Positions 55,599 through 64,000 are shown, counted from the stretch's first letter. The stretch: DNA of 64,000 bases from Rhizomicrobium sp. (GCA_037200985.1 JBBCGJ010000001.1:1216756-1280755); one strand, 5' to 3'. Numbers and translations are program-made. Notes: generated by a model not told the origin, from the sequence alone.

Positions 55599-56885
55599 TC
55601 AGCTGGTCTCCGGTTCGGCTGCCATCGCCGCCGGCGGGATCACCCTGACGGCCGTGATCTGGTTGCGCTGCCGCCGCAGCACTTCGAACTCATAGCCGAA
55701 GAATTTGAACCTTTGGCCCACCTCCGGGATCGTGCGCGCCTCATGGATGACCAGCCCCGCGATGGTCGTCGCCTCCTCGTCGGGCAGGTTCCAGTCGAGG
55801 TCGCGGTTCAGCTCGCGGATCGGCACCGTGCCGTCGATCAGGAATGAGCCATCGGGGCGGCGCCGCACGTCGGGGCGGCCCTGTTCCTCGTGCTCGTCGG
55901 GGATGTCGCCGAAGATCTCGTTGAGGATGTCCTCCAGCGTGACCAGGCCCTGCAGCGCGCCGTACTCGTCCACCACCAGCGCGAAATGCGACCGCTTCTC
56001 GCGGAAGGCGTCGAGCTGTTCCTCCAGCATCGTGGTTTCCGGCACGAACCAGGGCGGCGAGGCCAGCGCCGCGACGTCGACGCCCTCGCGGCCGCGCTCC
56101 AGGATCGCGCGCACGATGTCCTTGGTGTGGACGACGCCGACGATGTTGTCCGGCTGTTCGCGCCACAGGGGCACGCGGGTGTGGTTGGCTTCCAGGATCG
56201 CGGTTAGGATCTCCTGCGGCGGCAGGTCGGCGTCGATGGTCGCCATGGTCTTGCGATGGATCATCACGTCGCCGACGGTGAGTTCGCGCAGGTTGAGGAT
56301 GCCGCCGATCATGTCGCGGTGCTCGCGCTCCACCGCGCCCTCCTTGTGGTGCAGGTCGACCGTGCCGCGGATCTCCTCATGCGCCTCGACCAGTTCCTCC
56401 TCGTTCGCGCGCACGCCGAAGACGCCGAGCACCCGCCAGACGACGAACTGCACGGCGTTGACGATCGGCCCCAGCACGCCGACCACCAGGCGCACCGGCG
56501 TGGCGACGGCGAGCGCGAAGCGGTCGGTGCGGGCGATGGCGAGCGTCTTGGGCAGCACTTCCACGAATACCAGAATGAGGACGGTCATGATCGCGGTCGC
56601 GATGATGACGGCGCGATGGCCGAAACTGTGCTCCAGCACCGTGGTCGCGATCGACGAGGCCAGGATGTTGACGAAGGTGTTGCCGAGCAGGAGCGCGCCG
56701 ACCATCCGCTCGCGGTTGTTGACGAGGCGGTTGACGTCGCGCGCCGCGCGGCTGCCTTCCTTTTCGAGCTGGTGCATGCGGCCGCGCGATACCGCGGTCA
56801 GCGCGGTTTCCGAGCCGGCGAAGAACGCGCCCAGCACCAGAAGGAGCAGGACGGGCGCGAAGGAAAGCAGGATGACCGTATCCAT
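55599..56885 (-). CDS. CNNM/CorC-type membrane transporter (HlyC/CorC family)
   Basis: The 428-residue protein has the DUF21/CNNM membrane domain (about residues 1-180; SETALTAVSRGRMHQLEKEGSRAA, VEVLPKTLAIARTDR), a CBS pair (about 200-320; VMIHRKTMATIDADLPPQEIL, FALVVDEYGALQGLVTLEDILNEIFG) and the C-terminal CorC_HlyC domain (LIDGTVPIRELNRDLDWNLPDEEATTIAGLVIHE). These proteins move or regulate Mg2+ or related divalent cations. An ATG at 56900 is an alternative start. It is the gene after aroK-aroB in many alphaproteobacteria; here an MFS gene is inserted between them. Confidence 0.92.
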   Translation of the reverse strand: MDTVILLSFAPVLLLLVLGAFFAGSETALTAVSRGRMHQLEKEGSRAARDVNRLVNNRERMVGALLLGNTFVNILASSIATTVLEHSFGHRAVIIATAIMTVLILVFVEVLPKTLAIARTDRFALAVATPVRLVVGVLGPIVNAVQFVVWRVLGVFGVRANEEELVEAHEEIRGTVDLHHKEGAVEREHRDMIGGILNLRELTVGDVMIHRKTMATIDADLPPQEILTAILEANHTRVPLWREQPDNIVGVVHTKDIVRAILERGREGVDVAALASPPWFVPETTMLEEQLDAFREKRSHFALVVDEYGALQGLVTLEDILNEIFGDIPDEHEEQGRPDVRRRPDGSFLIDGTVPIRELNRDLDWNLPDEEATTIAGLVIHEARTIPEVGQRFKFFGYEFEVLRRQRNQITAVRVIPPAAMAAEPETS

Positions 56886-57144
56886 TGGAGAATCTCGCAT
56901 AGTCGGATGACGAGAATGTCATCCGCGGGGCAGGGGGGCCACTCTCAATTCATCATGCCGGGGCGTCCCGACACCGCCGTCCTGCGCTACCTTGACCGCA
57001 TGCGGAACCTGGACAGGCGGACCGCCCGCAACCATTTGTATGATTGTGCGCTCGACGCGGGACGTCGAGACTCGCAAATCTTGTTGGCCGGCGCGCTCGG
57101 GACGGGCGCAGCCGGCGTTCCGTCCGATCGCAAGGCCTATCGTC

Positions 57145-58338
57145 ATGAAGCTCAATCCTCCCCTTCTTGCGCTGGCCGCCGGCGCCTTCGGCATCGGCGT
57201 CACCGAGTTCGCGCCGATGGGACTCCTGCCGGCCATTGCCGGCGATCTTCGCGTGTCGATCCCGACCGCCGGTCTGCTGGTCAGCGCCTACGCCATCGGC
57301 GTCATGCTGGGCGCGCCGGTGATGACGCTCGCCACCAGCCGCGTGCCGCGCCGTGCCCTGCTGATCGGCCTCATGGGGATATTCACCCTCGGCAACCTGA
57401 TGGCGGCGATGTCGACCGGCTACGGCATGCTGCTGGTCGCGCGGCTGATCACCTCGCTGAACCATGGCGCCTTCTTCGGTGTCGGCTCGGTCGTCGCGGC
57501 GCGGCTGGTGCCGCAGAACCGGCGCGCCGCCGCCGTCGCCGCCATGTTCATGGGCCTGACCCTCGCCAATGTCGTCGGCGTGCCGCTGGCCGCCTGGGCC
57601 GGCGACCAGATCGGCTGGCGCGCCGCCTTCTGGGGCATCGCCGCGATCGGCGTCGTGGCGATGGCGGCTTTGCGCCTGACGCTGCCCGCTATCGCCGCCG
57701 ACGCCGGCGGCGACATGCTCGCCGAGATCAGGGTCGTCGGGCGCGGTCCGGTGCTCGCGGCGCTCGCCCTGACGGTGATCAGCGCCAGCGCGATGTTCAC
57801 GGTCTTCACCTATATCGCGCCGATCCTGCAGGTGGAGACGAAGGCATCGATGTCCTTCGTCACCGCGATGCTGGTGACCTATGGCGTCGGCCTCACCGTC
57901 GGCAACTGGCTGGGCGGCCGCTTCGCCGACCGTTCGGTGGATCGCACGCTGATCGTCACCCTTGCATCGCTGGCGCTGCTGCTCGTGGCATTCGCGGTCG
58001 CCATGCCGTTCGCCGCGCCCAGCGCCGTGCTGATCTTCCTGTGGGGCGTGGCGAGCTTCGCCCTCGTGCCGCCGCTGCAGATGCGCGTGATGTCGGCGGC
58101 GCATGACGCACCGAACCTGGCCTCCGGCATGAACATCGGCGCCTTCAATCTCGGCAATGCCGTCGGCGCCGCCCTGGGCGGTGCGGTGATCGCCGGCGGG
58201 CTGGGCTATCCGGTTGTTGCCCTGGCCGGCGCGGCGGCGTCGGCGTGCGGCCTCGTCCTGGTGCTTTTGCTGGCGCGGCGCCGCGCCCGCATTCGGGCCG
58301 CCGAGCCCGTTCCGGCGGCCACCGCCTGCGGCGGGTGA
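57145..58338 (+). CDS. MFS transporter (DHA1-type)
   Basis: The 397-residue protein has 12 hydrophobic segments in the MFS pattern: MKLNPPLLALAAGAFGIGVTEFAPMGLLPAIAGDL at the N-terminus and ATSRVPRRALLIGLMGIFTLGNL in the helix 2-3 loop. The GxTEFxxMGLLP start is typical of AraJ/YdhP-like drug/H+ antiporters. The substrate is unknown. The ATG at 57145 is preferred because the frame upstream is not protein-like. Its stop abuts the aroB stop on the other strand with no gap. Confidence 0.9.
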   Translation: MKLNPPLLALAAGAFGIGVTEFAPMGLLPAIAGDLRVSIPTAGLLVSAYAIGVMLGAPVMTLATSRVPRRALLIGLMGIFTLGNLMAAMSTGYGMLLVARLITSLNHGAFFGVGSVVAARLVPQNRRAAAVAAMFMGLTLANVVGVPLAAWAGDQIGWRAAFWGIAAIGVVAMAALRLTLPAIAADAGGDMLAEIRVVGRGPVLAALALTVISASAMFTVFTYIAPILQVETKASMSFVTAMLVTYGVGLTVGNWLGGRFADRSVDRTLIVTLASLALLLVAFAVAMPFAAPSAVLIFLWGVASFALVPPLQMRVMSAAHDAPNLASGMNIGAFNLGNAVGAALGGAVIAGGLGYPVVALAGAAASACGLVLVLLLARRRARIRAAEPVPAATACGG

Positions 58339-59430
58339 TCAGGCGAGCATCGCCCGCACCGCCGCCAGCGGCACATCGGCCGTCACGAAGGCCTCTCCTA
58401 TCCTCTTCAGGAGGATGAACGTCACCCGCCCGTCCTTGACCTTCTTGTCGTGCGCCATGTGCTCCAGCAGCGTCTCGACATCCGGCCGCGGATCCGGAAT
58501 GTCGGCGATGGAAGAGGGCAGGCCCACCGCTTTCAGATGCCGCGCGAAGCGCTCGGCATCCTGCCCGCTGCACAGGCCGAGTTCGACCGACAGCCGGAAC
58601 GCCAGCGCCATGCCGATGGCGACGCCCTCGCCGTGCAGCAGCCGGCCGGAGAACCCCGTCGCCGCCTCCAGTGCATGGCCGAAGGTGTGGCCGAGATTGA
58701 GCAGGGCGCGGTCGCCGGTCTCCCGCTCGTCGCGCGCCACGATGTCCGCTTTCATCCGGCAGGAATGCGCCACCGCATGCACCATCGCGTTGCTGTCGCC
58801 GCCGAGCGCCCTGGCGCCGTTCGCCTCCAGCCATTCGAAGAACGCCGCATCGCCCAGCGCGCCATATTTGGCGACCTCGGCATAGCCGGCGAGCAATTCG
58901 CGGCGCGGCAGCGAGGCCAGCACGTCGGTATCGGCGATCACGATCCTGGGCTGATGGAACAGCCCGACGAGGTTCTTGCCGGCCTGGGTGTTGATCGCGG
59001 TCTTGCCGCCGACCGACGAATCCACCTGCGCAAGCAGCGTCGTCGGGATCTGCGCGAAGGCGACGCCGCGCTTGAGCACGCCGGCGGCGAAGCCCGTCAA
59101 ATCGCCGATCACACCACCGCCGAACGCGACGACGAGGCCGCTGCGATCCACACCGGTGTGCAGCAGGGCGTTCGTCAGCGTCTCCAGCCCGACGAAGCTT
59201 TTCGTCGCCTCGCCCGGCTCCAGCACGATCGGCCGCGCATCGAGGCCGGCATGGCCGAGCACGTCCAGCAGCGCCGCCAGATGCATCTCGCCGAGATGGC
59301 TGTCGGTGACCACGGGCAAGGGCCCGCGCGCGAACGGCTTCAGCAACTCTCCCGCGCGGCTAAGAAGGCCCGGTCCGATATGGATCGGATAGGACCGCTC
59401 GGCGAGGCTGACGGTCAGCGTCTCGCTCAT
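58339..59430 (-). CDS. aroB: 3-dehydroquinate synthase
   Basis: This is the second enzyme of the shikimate pathway, converting DAHP to 3-dehydroquinate with NAD+ and a divalent metal. The 363-residue protein has VVAFGGGVIGDLTGFAAG (NAD site, about residues 100-117), IPTTLLAQVDSSVGGKTAIN (128-147), ELLAGYAEVAKYG, LLNLGHTFGHALE and HGEGVAIGM with the metal-binding Glu and His residues. It overlaps aroK by 4 nt and is co-transcribed with it. Confidence 0.97.
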   Translation of the reverse strand: MSETLTVSLAERSYPIHIGPGLLSRAGELLKPFARGPLPVVTDSHLGEMHLAALLDVLGHAGLDARPIVLEPGEATKSFVGLETLTNALLHTGVDRSGLVVAFGGGVIGDLTGFAAGVLKRGVAFAQIPTTLLAQVDSSVGGKTAINTQAGKNLVGLFHQPRIVIADTDVLASLPRRELLAGYAEVAKYGALGDAAFFEWLEANGARALGGDSNAMVHAVAHSCRMKADIVARDERETGDRALLNLGHTFGHALEAATGFSGRLLHGEGVAIGMALAFRLSVELGLCSGQDAERFARHLKAVGLPSSIADIPDPRPDVETLLEHMAHDKKVKDGRVTFILLKRIGEAFVTADVPLAAVRAMLA

Positions 59431-59957
59431 GCCGCCAGCGCCCCGGCTTCGCTCAAAAGAAAGATGATGCGTTCGACGACGTCGGTCTGCGGTCCGTCCT
59501 CGCCGTCCAGCGTATGGTCGGCCTGCTCATAGACGGGCGAGCGCTCCGCCAGCAGCCGCTCCAGGATCGCGCGCGGATCGCCGTCGCGCAGCAGGGGCCG
59601 CGTGTCGCGCCGTCCGGTCCGCGCCAGCAGCACGTCGACCGGCGCCTTCAGCCAGATGGTGACGGCGTCATGTTTCAGCCGCTGGCGGGTGGTGGGATCC
59701 ATGAAGGCGCCGCCGCCGGTCGCCATGACGTGCGGCGGCTCGCCCAACAGGCGCGCGATGACCTTGCGCTCGCCGTCGCGGAAAGCCGGCTCGCCATAGC
59801 GCTCGAAAATCTGCGACACCGAGCAGCCGGCGGCGTGTTCGATCTCGCTGTCGGCGTCCTTGAACGGCACGGCCAGCCGCGCCGCCAACCGGCGGCCAAC
59901 CGAGCTTTTGCCCGCGCCCATCATGCCCACCAGCGCCACGGTTCGCGTCAGTTTCAT
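59427..59957 (-). CDS. aroK: Shikimate kinase
   Basis: This enzyme phosphorylates shikimate with ATP. The 176-residue P-loop kinase has GMMGAGKSSVGRRLA at about residues 12-26, the shikimate-binding DADSEIE, FRDGERKVIARLL and VMATGGGAF segments, and an Arg-rich lid (LLARTGRRDTRPLLRDGDP). The length is normal. It is the first gene of the aroK-aroB pair and divergent from the small membrane protein and xerD group, with an 88-bp promoter region between. Confidence 0.96.
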   Translation of the reverse strand: MKLTRTVALVGMMGAGKSSVGRRLAARLAVPFKDADSEIEHAAGCSVSQIFERYGEPAFRDGERKVIARLLGEPPHVMATGGGAFMDPTTRQRLKHDAVTIWLKAPVDVLLARTGRRDTRPLLRDGDPRAILERLLAERSPVYEQADHTLDGEDGPQTDVVERIIFLLSEAGALAA

Positions 59958-60045
59958 CGCCTCCGCTTACACGCCATTAGCGTTTCCTGCCAGCAGGTCT
60001 TGCCTAACCGCCTGCAATTCCGCCACAAACCTCCAGGAGTTTGTC

Positions 60046-60213
60046 ATGCGCAACGCTTACAGGGAGCCGTCGGGTTGGGGTTTGCGGATTGCGATCGGCC
60101 TTGGCGTGCTGGTCTTGCTGGCCGCTGTCGGACTGGCGGTCTATGGCAGTCGGGTCGAACCCGTGCGGCATCCGGTCGAGCTGACCGTGCCGAATGACCA
60201 ATTGCCGCGCTAG
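60046..60213 (+). CDS. Small single-span membrane protein
   Basis: The 55-residue product has AGGAG 6 nt before its ATG and one hydrophobic segment (IAIGLGVLVLLAAVGLAVYG) followed by a polar tail (SRVEPVRHPVELTVPNDQLPR). No family is recognised. It overlaps the next gene by 20 nt and is probably co-transcribed with it and xerD. The tail would be extracytoplasmic if the N-terminus is inside. Confidence 0.72.
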   Translation: MRNAYREPSGWGLRIAIGLGVLVLLAAVGLAVYGSRVEPVRHPVELTVPNDQLPR

Positions 60214-61975
60214 CCTCGTCTTCGCCGCCGTCCTGGCGCTGGCCGCAAGCGCCGCCGCCCAGGACCAGCCGCCGGCCGCGACCGGCGCGCCGACGCCGCT
60301 GGGCGGGCCGGCGACGACGACCGCCCCGCCGCCGGACGATCAGCCGCCCGCCGCCGACACCGCGCCAGTCGAATATAAGCCCGGCATCCTCGGCAATCCG
60401 GTGCAATCCACCGTCGTGCAGGGCGATCTCAGCGGCCCGGTCGACGGCCCGCCGGTCGGCACGCTGGACGAGTCGCAGGGCGGGCTCGGCCCGTCGATGT
60501 GGGTCAATTCCCCGCGCGAGGCGGTCGAGGACCTGCTCGGCCGCATTCCCTTCGTCAGCGCCGATCCCTTCGCGCGCGGCCTGTCGCGCCGCATCCTCCT
60601 GACGCCGTCGGAGGCGCCGGCCGGCTCGGCCAAGCGCGCCCTGGTCACGATCCGCGTCGAAAAGCTGCTGCAGGGCGGCGCCATCGAGGACGCCGGCACC
60701 ATCGCCGCCGCGCTGCATCTCGACAACGACCCGGATTTCGCGCGCGTGCAGGCCGATGCCTTGCTCTATGCCGGCCGCGACAAGGATGTGTGCGGCGACC
60801 TGACCGCGACGCGGCAGACCTCACCCGACCCGTTCTGGCTGGAGCTGCGCATCTATTGCTTCGCGGCGGGCGGCGACACCGCCTCGGCGGAGCTGGCGCA
60901 GGCGGCGCTGGACGGACTCGGCGCCAAGGACCCCGCCTTCGACAGCCTCGCCGCCGACGTGCTGACCGGCGCGAAGCGGCCGGTCGTCGCCATCGACCAT
61001 CCGACCGCGCTGCACATCTATCTCCTGCGCAAGGCGGGATTGCCCGTGACCAACGCCATCGCCGCCAGGCTCGGCACGGCGGCGAACGTCCTCGCCGCGC
61101 GCGATGCGCGGAACGCGCCCGCCGACCGCCTCGCCGCGGCCTCGCGCATCGCCGCAACCGGCGCGCTGTCCAACGCCGAACTGCTCGCGATCCTCAACGC
61201 GCAGGCCGTCGCCGCGAAGGACCTGGCGCAGGCGCAGGCGCTTGCCGCCAAGCTCACCTTCCTGCCGTCGCAGGGCCTGCTGCGCCGTGCCGCGCTCCTG
61301 GAATCGCGGCCGCCCGCCAGGCTCGACCTGCTGCTGGCCGCGCTGTCCGCCGGCGGCCATCCCGAAAGGCTGCCGCAGACCGCGGCGCTGCAGGGCGACG
61401 TCGCGCTGGCGATCAAGCCCGATGCGAGCGTGGCGCGGGGCCGGCCCGTCGTTCCGCACGCGCTGGTCCTGAACGGCAAATTCGACGCGGCGTCCGCCTG
61501 GTTCGCCGGCGCCGTCGACGGCGAGGACCTGCACGCCTTCCAGATCCTCGTCGACTTCGCCTCTCCCAGCGCGACGCACGACGCCGCCGCGCAGGCCGCC
61601 TATGCCTGGTTCGCGGCCAGCGCCGCGCCGCAGAAGAACCCGGACGCGCAGGCCGCGCTGGCGCTGGGCCTGGCCGACGTCCTCGGCCGCCCGATGCCGC
61701 CGGCGGCGCGGTCGCTGGCCGCCAATCTGGAAGCCATGCACTGGCCCGGAACGCGTCCGGACGGCGCCGAGATCCGCAAGCTGGAGGAGGCCGCTTCCCA
61801 GCCCGGCCGCAAGGGCGAAGTCGCGCTGCGCGTGCTCGACATCGTGGGCGTGGGCGGTCCCGGCGACCTGCCGGCCGACGTGACCATCGAATGCGTCCGC
61901 ATGCTGGTCCAGGCGGGCCTGGCCGACGAGGCGCGGGCGCTGAGCGTCGAAGCGCTCGCCCTGCAGGCGCCATGA
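60194..61975 (+). CDS. Large secreted protein of unknown function upstream of xerD
   Basis: The 593-residue protein starts with a signal peptide (MTNCRASLVFAAVLALAASAAA), then a Pro/Ala-rich linker of about 60 residues, and then about 500 residues of helical, Ala-rich sequence suggestive of TPR-like repeats (for example AALHLDNDPDFARVQADALLYAGR and FWLELRIYCFAAGGDTASAELAQAAL), with no clear catalytic site. The ATG lies within the preceding small gene (20-nt overlap), and the stop overlaps xerD by 4 nt. It may be a periplasmic scaffold protein. The function is not assigned. Confidence 0.72.
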   Translation: MTNCRASLVFAAVLALAASAAAQDQPPAATGAPTPLGGPATTTAPPPDDQPPAADTAPVEYKPGILGNPVQSTVVQGDLSGPVDGPPVGTLDESQGGLGPSMWVNSPREAVEDLLGRIPFVSADPFARGLSRRILLTPSEAPAGSAKRALVTIRVEKLLQGGAIEDAGTIAAALHLDNDPDFARVQADALLYAGRDKDVCGDLTATRQTSPDPFWLELRIYCFAAGGDTASAELAQAALDGLGAKDPAFDSLAADVLTGAKRPVVAIDHPTALHIYLLRKAGLPVTNAIAARLGTAANVLAARDARNAPADRLAAASRIAATGALSNAELLAILNAQAVAAKDLAQAQALAAKLTFLPSQGLLRRAALLESRPPARLDLLLAALSAGGHPERLPQTAALQGDVALAIKPDASVARGRPVVPHALVLNGKFDAASAWFAGAVDGEDLHAFQILVDFASPSATHDAAAQAAYAWFAASAAPQKNPDAQAALALGLADVLGRPMPPAARSLAANLEAMHWPGTRPDGAEIRKLEEAASQPGRKGEVALRVLDIVGVGGPGDLPADVTIECVRMLVQAGLADEARALSVEALALQAP

Positions 61976-62901
61976 AGGACCTGATCGAGGCGTTCCTCGA
62001 CATGATGGGCGCCGAGCGCGGCGCGAGCATCAACACCATCGCCGCCTATCGCCGCGACCTGCTCGATTTCGCCGCCCATTGCGCCGGGGAAGGCGCCAGC
62101 GCGCGCGACGCCAGCCGCGACGACATCAAGGCCTATCTCGCGCGCATGTCGAAGGCGGGCATCGCCGGCTCGACCCAGGCGCGGCGGCTGTCGGCGCTGC
62201 GCCAGTTCTTCGCCTTCCTCTATTCCGAAGTCATCCGCAAGGACGATCCGACCGACGCCATCGACGCGCCGCGCCGCGAGCGGCCGCTGCCCAAGGTGCT
62301 GTCGCGCGAAGATCTCGACGCGCTGATCGCCGCCGCGCGGACGCAATCGGAAACATCCGCGGAAGGCCTGCGGCTGCTCTGCGTCGTGGAGATGCTTTAC
62401 GCCTCCGGCCTGCGCGTCTCGGAACTGGCGACGCTGCCGCTCGCCACCGTGCGCAGCCGCGACGGCTTTCTCCTGGTGAAGGGCAAGGGCGGCAAGGAGC
62501 GTCTGGCGCCGCTCAACGATCACGCCCGCGATGCGATCCGCTCCTATCTGACCGTGCGCGAGCAATTCCTCCCCGCCGGAATCCGCCGCGCCCATGCCGA
62601 GCGCTTCCTCTTCCCCTCGCGCTCCGCCGAAGGCCATCTGACCCGCCGCCGCCTGCATCAGATGCTGAAGGAATTGGCGCTGAAGGCGAATATCGACCCG
62701 GACAAGCTCTCGCCGCACGTCCTGCGCCACGCCTTCGCGACGCATCTGGTGGAGGGCGGCGCCGACCTGCGCAGCGTGCAGACCCTGCTCGGCCATTCCG
62801 ACATCGCGACGACGGAGATCTACACGCATGTCGCCAAGGACCGTCTGACGCAGGTGATCGAACAGGCCCATCCCTTGTCGCGGCGGCACCGCAAAATATA
62901 G
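61972..62901 (+). CDS. xerD: Tyrosine recombinase XerD
   Basis: This site-specific recombinase resolves chromosome dimers at dif. The 309-residue protein has the N-terminal SAM-like domain (DLIEAFLDMMGAERGASINTIAAYRRDLLDF) and the catalytic domain with Arg in YASGLRVSEL, Lys in VKGKGGKERLAPL, HxxR in SPHVLRHAFATHL, the His in LLGHSDIATTEIYTHV and the nucleophilic Tyr in the same segment. It is the chromosomal XerD type, not a phage integrase; no att site or mobile genes accompany it. It overlaps the preceding gene by 4 nt. Confidence 0.93.
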   Translation: MKDLIEAFLDMMGAERGASINTIAAYRRDLLDFAAHCAGEGASARDASRDDIKAYLARMSKAGIAGSTQARRLSALRQFFAFLYSEVIRKDDPTDAIDAPRRERPLPKVLSREDLDALIAAARTQSETSAEGLRLLCVVEMLYASGLRVSELATLPLATVRSRDGFLLVKGKGGKERLAPLNDHARDAIRSYLTVREQFLPAGIRRAHAERFLFPSRSAEGHLTRRRLHQMLKELALKANIDPDKLSPHVLRHAFATHLVEGGADLRSVQTLLGHSDIATTEIYTHVAKDRLTQVIEQAHPLSRRHRKI

Positions 62902-63052
62902 GTGTCATCGCCCGCGAGTTCGTAGCGACAGCGTGCGAACGGGCGACCCAGGTGACATCTTGTCGGTCTTGCAGCGCCTGCTCGGATCGCAGCATGATCC
63001 CAACGTCCATTGTTTTCCCAACTGGATGGCCCGCTTTTGCGGGCCATGACAC
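62902..63052. repeat. Palindromic intergenic element, family A (copy A5)
   Basis: The outer arms GTGTCAT and ATGACAC enclose a left arm TCGCCCGCGAGTTCG... and a right arm GGCCCGCTTTTGCGGGCC. The central section of about 85 nt resembles that of A4. This is the only family A copy between two plus-strand genes. Confidence 0.7.
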
Positions 63053-63074
63053 CGGGAGGGGAGGGAGAGAGAAC

Positions 63075-64000
63075 GTGTCCTTCACCACCATCGAACGCCT
63101 TGCGCCCGTGCGCATCTACCGCTCGAAGCTCTTCGTGCCGGGCTCCAAGACGAATTTCTTCGAAAAGGCCGCCGCCGGCGCCGCCGACTGCGTCTGCCTC
63201 GACCTCGAAGACGCCGTCGCCCCGGCCGACAAGGACAAGGCGCGCGACAACGTCGTGGCCGCGCTCAACGATGTCGACTGGAAGGGCAAGATCGTCACCG
63301 TTCGCATCAACGGCCTCGACACCGGCTGGTGCTATCGCGACGTGATCGCGCTGGTGGAGAAGGGCGGCGAGAACCTCGACGCCATCATGATCCCCAAGGT
63401 CGCCAATGCGAAAGACGTCTACGCCATCGACTGGCTGATCACGCAATGCGCGACGGCCGCCGGCCGCAGGAAGAAGATCGGCCTCGAGGTCATCATCGAA
63501 TCCGTCCTCGGCCTGACCAACATCGACGAGATCGCCGCGTCCTCGAAGCGCATGGAGACGCTGCATTTCGGCGCCGCCGACTATGCCGCCTCCCAGGGCA
63601 TGCGCACGACGAATATCGGCGGCGGCAACGCCGACTACGTCATGCTGACCGACAAGCATCCCGACGCCGCGCGCGCGCGCCACTGGAACGACCTGTGGCA
63701 CTACCCGCTGTTCAAGCTGGTGCAGGCGGCGCGCGCCCACGGCCTCGTCGCCATCGACGGTCCATTCGGCGACTACCAGGATCCGGACGGCTTCCGCGCC
63801 CAGGCCAACCGCACCGCGATCCTCGGCTGCGAAGGCAAATGGGCGATCCATCCCAGCCAGGTCGAGCTTTGCAACGCGATCTTCACGCCGCCCGAAAAGG
63901 AAGTCGCCCGCGCCCAGGCGATCCTGGATTCGATGAAGGACGCCCACAGCACCGGTTCCGGCGCCGCCAGCCTGGGCGGCGTCCTGATCGACGCCGCCTC
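63075..64000 (+). CDS. mcl1: L-malyl-CoA/beta-methylmalyl-CoA lyase, 3' end cut off by the window
   Basis: This is a HpcH/HpaI-aldolase-fold lyase that splits malyl-CoA to acetyl-CoA and glyoxylate, and methylmalyl-CoA to propionyl-CoA and glyoxylate. About 308 residues are visible, with the Mcl1 pattern SKLFVPGSKTNFFEKAAAGAADCVCLDLEDAVAPADKDKAR, VRINGLDTGWCYRDV, IMIPKV, EVIIESVLGL, HFGAADYAASQGM, AIDGPFGDYQD and GKWAIHPSQVEL. The Mg-binding Glu in LDLEDAV and the later Asp are present. The GTG start has GGGAGGGAGAG upstream. It fits the methylmalonyl-CoA genes elsewhere in the window and suggests an ethylmalonyl-CoA or related pathway. Confidence 0.94.
   Translation, partial: MSFTTIERLAPVRIYRSKLFVPGSKTNFFEKAAAGAADCVCLDLEDAVAPADKDKARDNVVAALNDVDWKGKIVTVRINGLDTGWCYRDVIALVEKGGENLDAIMIPKVANAKDVYAIDWLITQCATAAGRRKKIGLEVIIESVLGLTNIDEIAASSKRMETLHFGAADYAASQGMRTTNIGGGNADYVMLTDKHPDAARARHWNDLWHYPLFKLVQAARAHGLVAIDGPFGDYQDPDGFRAQANRTAILGCEGKWAIHPSQVELCNAIFTPPEKEVARAQAILDSMKDAHSTGSGAASLGGVLIDAA

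Noticed and set aside
61972..62901. Phage or island integrase
   Set aside because: The recombinase matches chromosomal XerD, lies among housekeeping genes and has no tRNA, att repeat or mobile genes nearby.

Overview
The window is a continuous stretch of high-GC bacterial chromosome, almost fully coding, with short intergenic gaps, frequent 4-nt stop/start overlaps and a third-position G/C bias. Gene content and local order point to an alphaproteobacterium. The evidence is an atpHAGDC operon with no Fo genes beside it, cobS/cobT cobaltochelatase next to a DnaJ-domain gene and bolA, an S4-domain/Suv3-like helicase/7Fe-ferredoxin/CarD cluster, aroK-aroB beside a CNNM transporter gene and divergent from xerD, and a Mcl1-type malyl-CoA lyase. 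A soil or peat lineage is possible, but the sequence does not fix the genus. I see no rRNA, tRNA, CRISPR array, insertion sequence or prophage.

Layout. 1-4.6 kb: end of a membrane protein gene, rpe, a heparinase-like gene, an sdhB standing apart from sdhCDA, and a small membrane protein. 4.8-11 kb (minus): a ferritin-like diiron protein and the F1 ATPase genes atpHAG-(54-codon ORF)-DC. 11.3-12 kb: a ParD/ParE toxin-antitoxin pair. 12-18 kb: an HxlR regulator with its divergent FMN reductase gene, lepB, queF, tag, a VOC protein with a lysine-rich tail, and ygfZ. 18-26 kb: dihydroorotase, a thioesterase, acrylyl-CoA reductase, a LysE exporter, a two-gene tyrosinase operon, nitronate monooxygenase and an Hsp70-like protein. 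26-34 kb: a TetR/DUF2306 divergent pair, an SDR, a proteasome-like Ntn-hydrolase gene with a small partner, an FKBP and a GH17-GT2 glucan synthase. 34-44 kb: an FAD oxidoreductase, a Sua5-type enzyme, a YceI-cytochrome b561-YceI operon, an MBL hydrolase, an SNase-like protein, carD, fdxA and the helicase. 45-55 kb: methylmalonyl-CoA mutase, panE, meaB, rpmB, cobT, cobS, a DnaJ-domain protein and bolA. 55.6-64 kb: a CNNM transporter, an MFS transporter, aroB, aroK, a secreted repeat-poor protein, xerD and the start of malyl-CoA lyase.

How the genes may work together. A B12/C3-acid theme runs through the second half. Cobaltochelatase CobST makes cobalamin, methylmalonyl-CoA mutase uses it, MeaB protects the mutase, and malyl-CoA lyase and acrylyl-CoA reductase handle neighbouring acyl-CoA intermediates, as in ethylmalonyl-CoA-type carbon assimilation. 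This is inferred from content, not from one operon.

The most unusual signals are these. (1) A 417-residue protein has a Met-Thr start, an Asp at mature position 17 and a nearby Lys that fit the proteasome/HslV catalytic pattern, and it is coupled to a disordered Ala/Pro-rich partner. (2) Palindromic repeat elements of at least two families fill every convergent gene junction that has room, except one that carries an ordinary terminator. (3) A heptad-based inverted repeat lies between atpD and atpC. (4) Two hairpin/T-run terminators face the plus strand between two minus-strand genes. (5) An interlocked palindrome array lies upstream of the methylmalonyl-CoA mutase gene.
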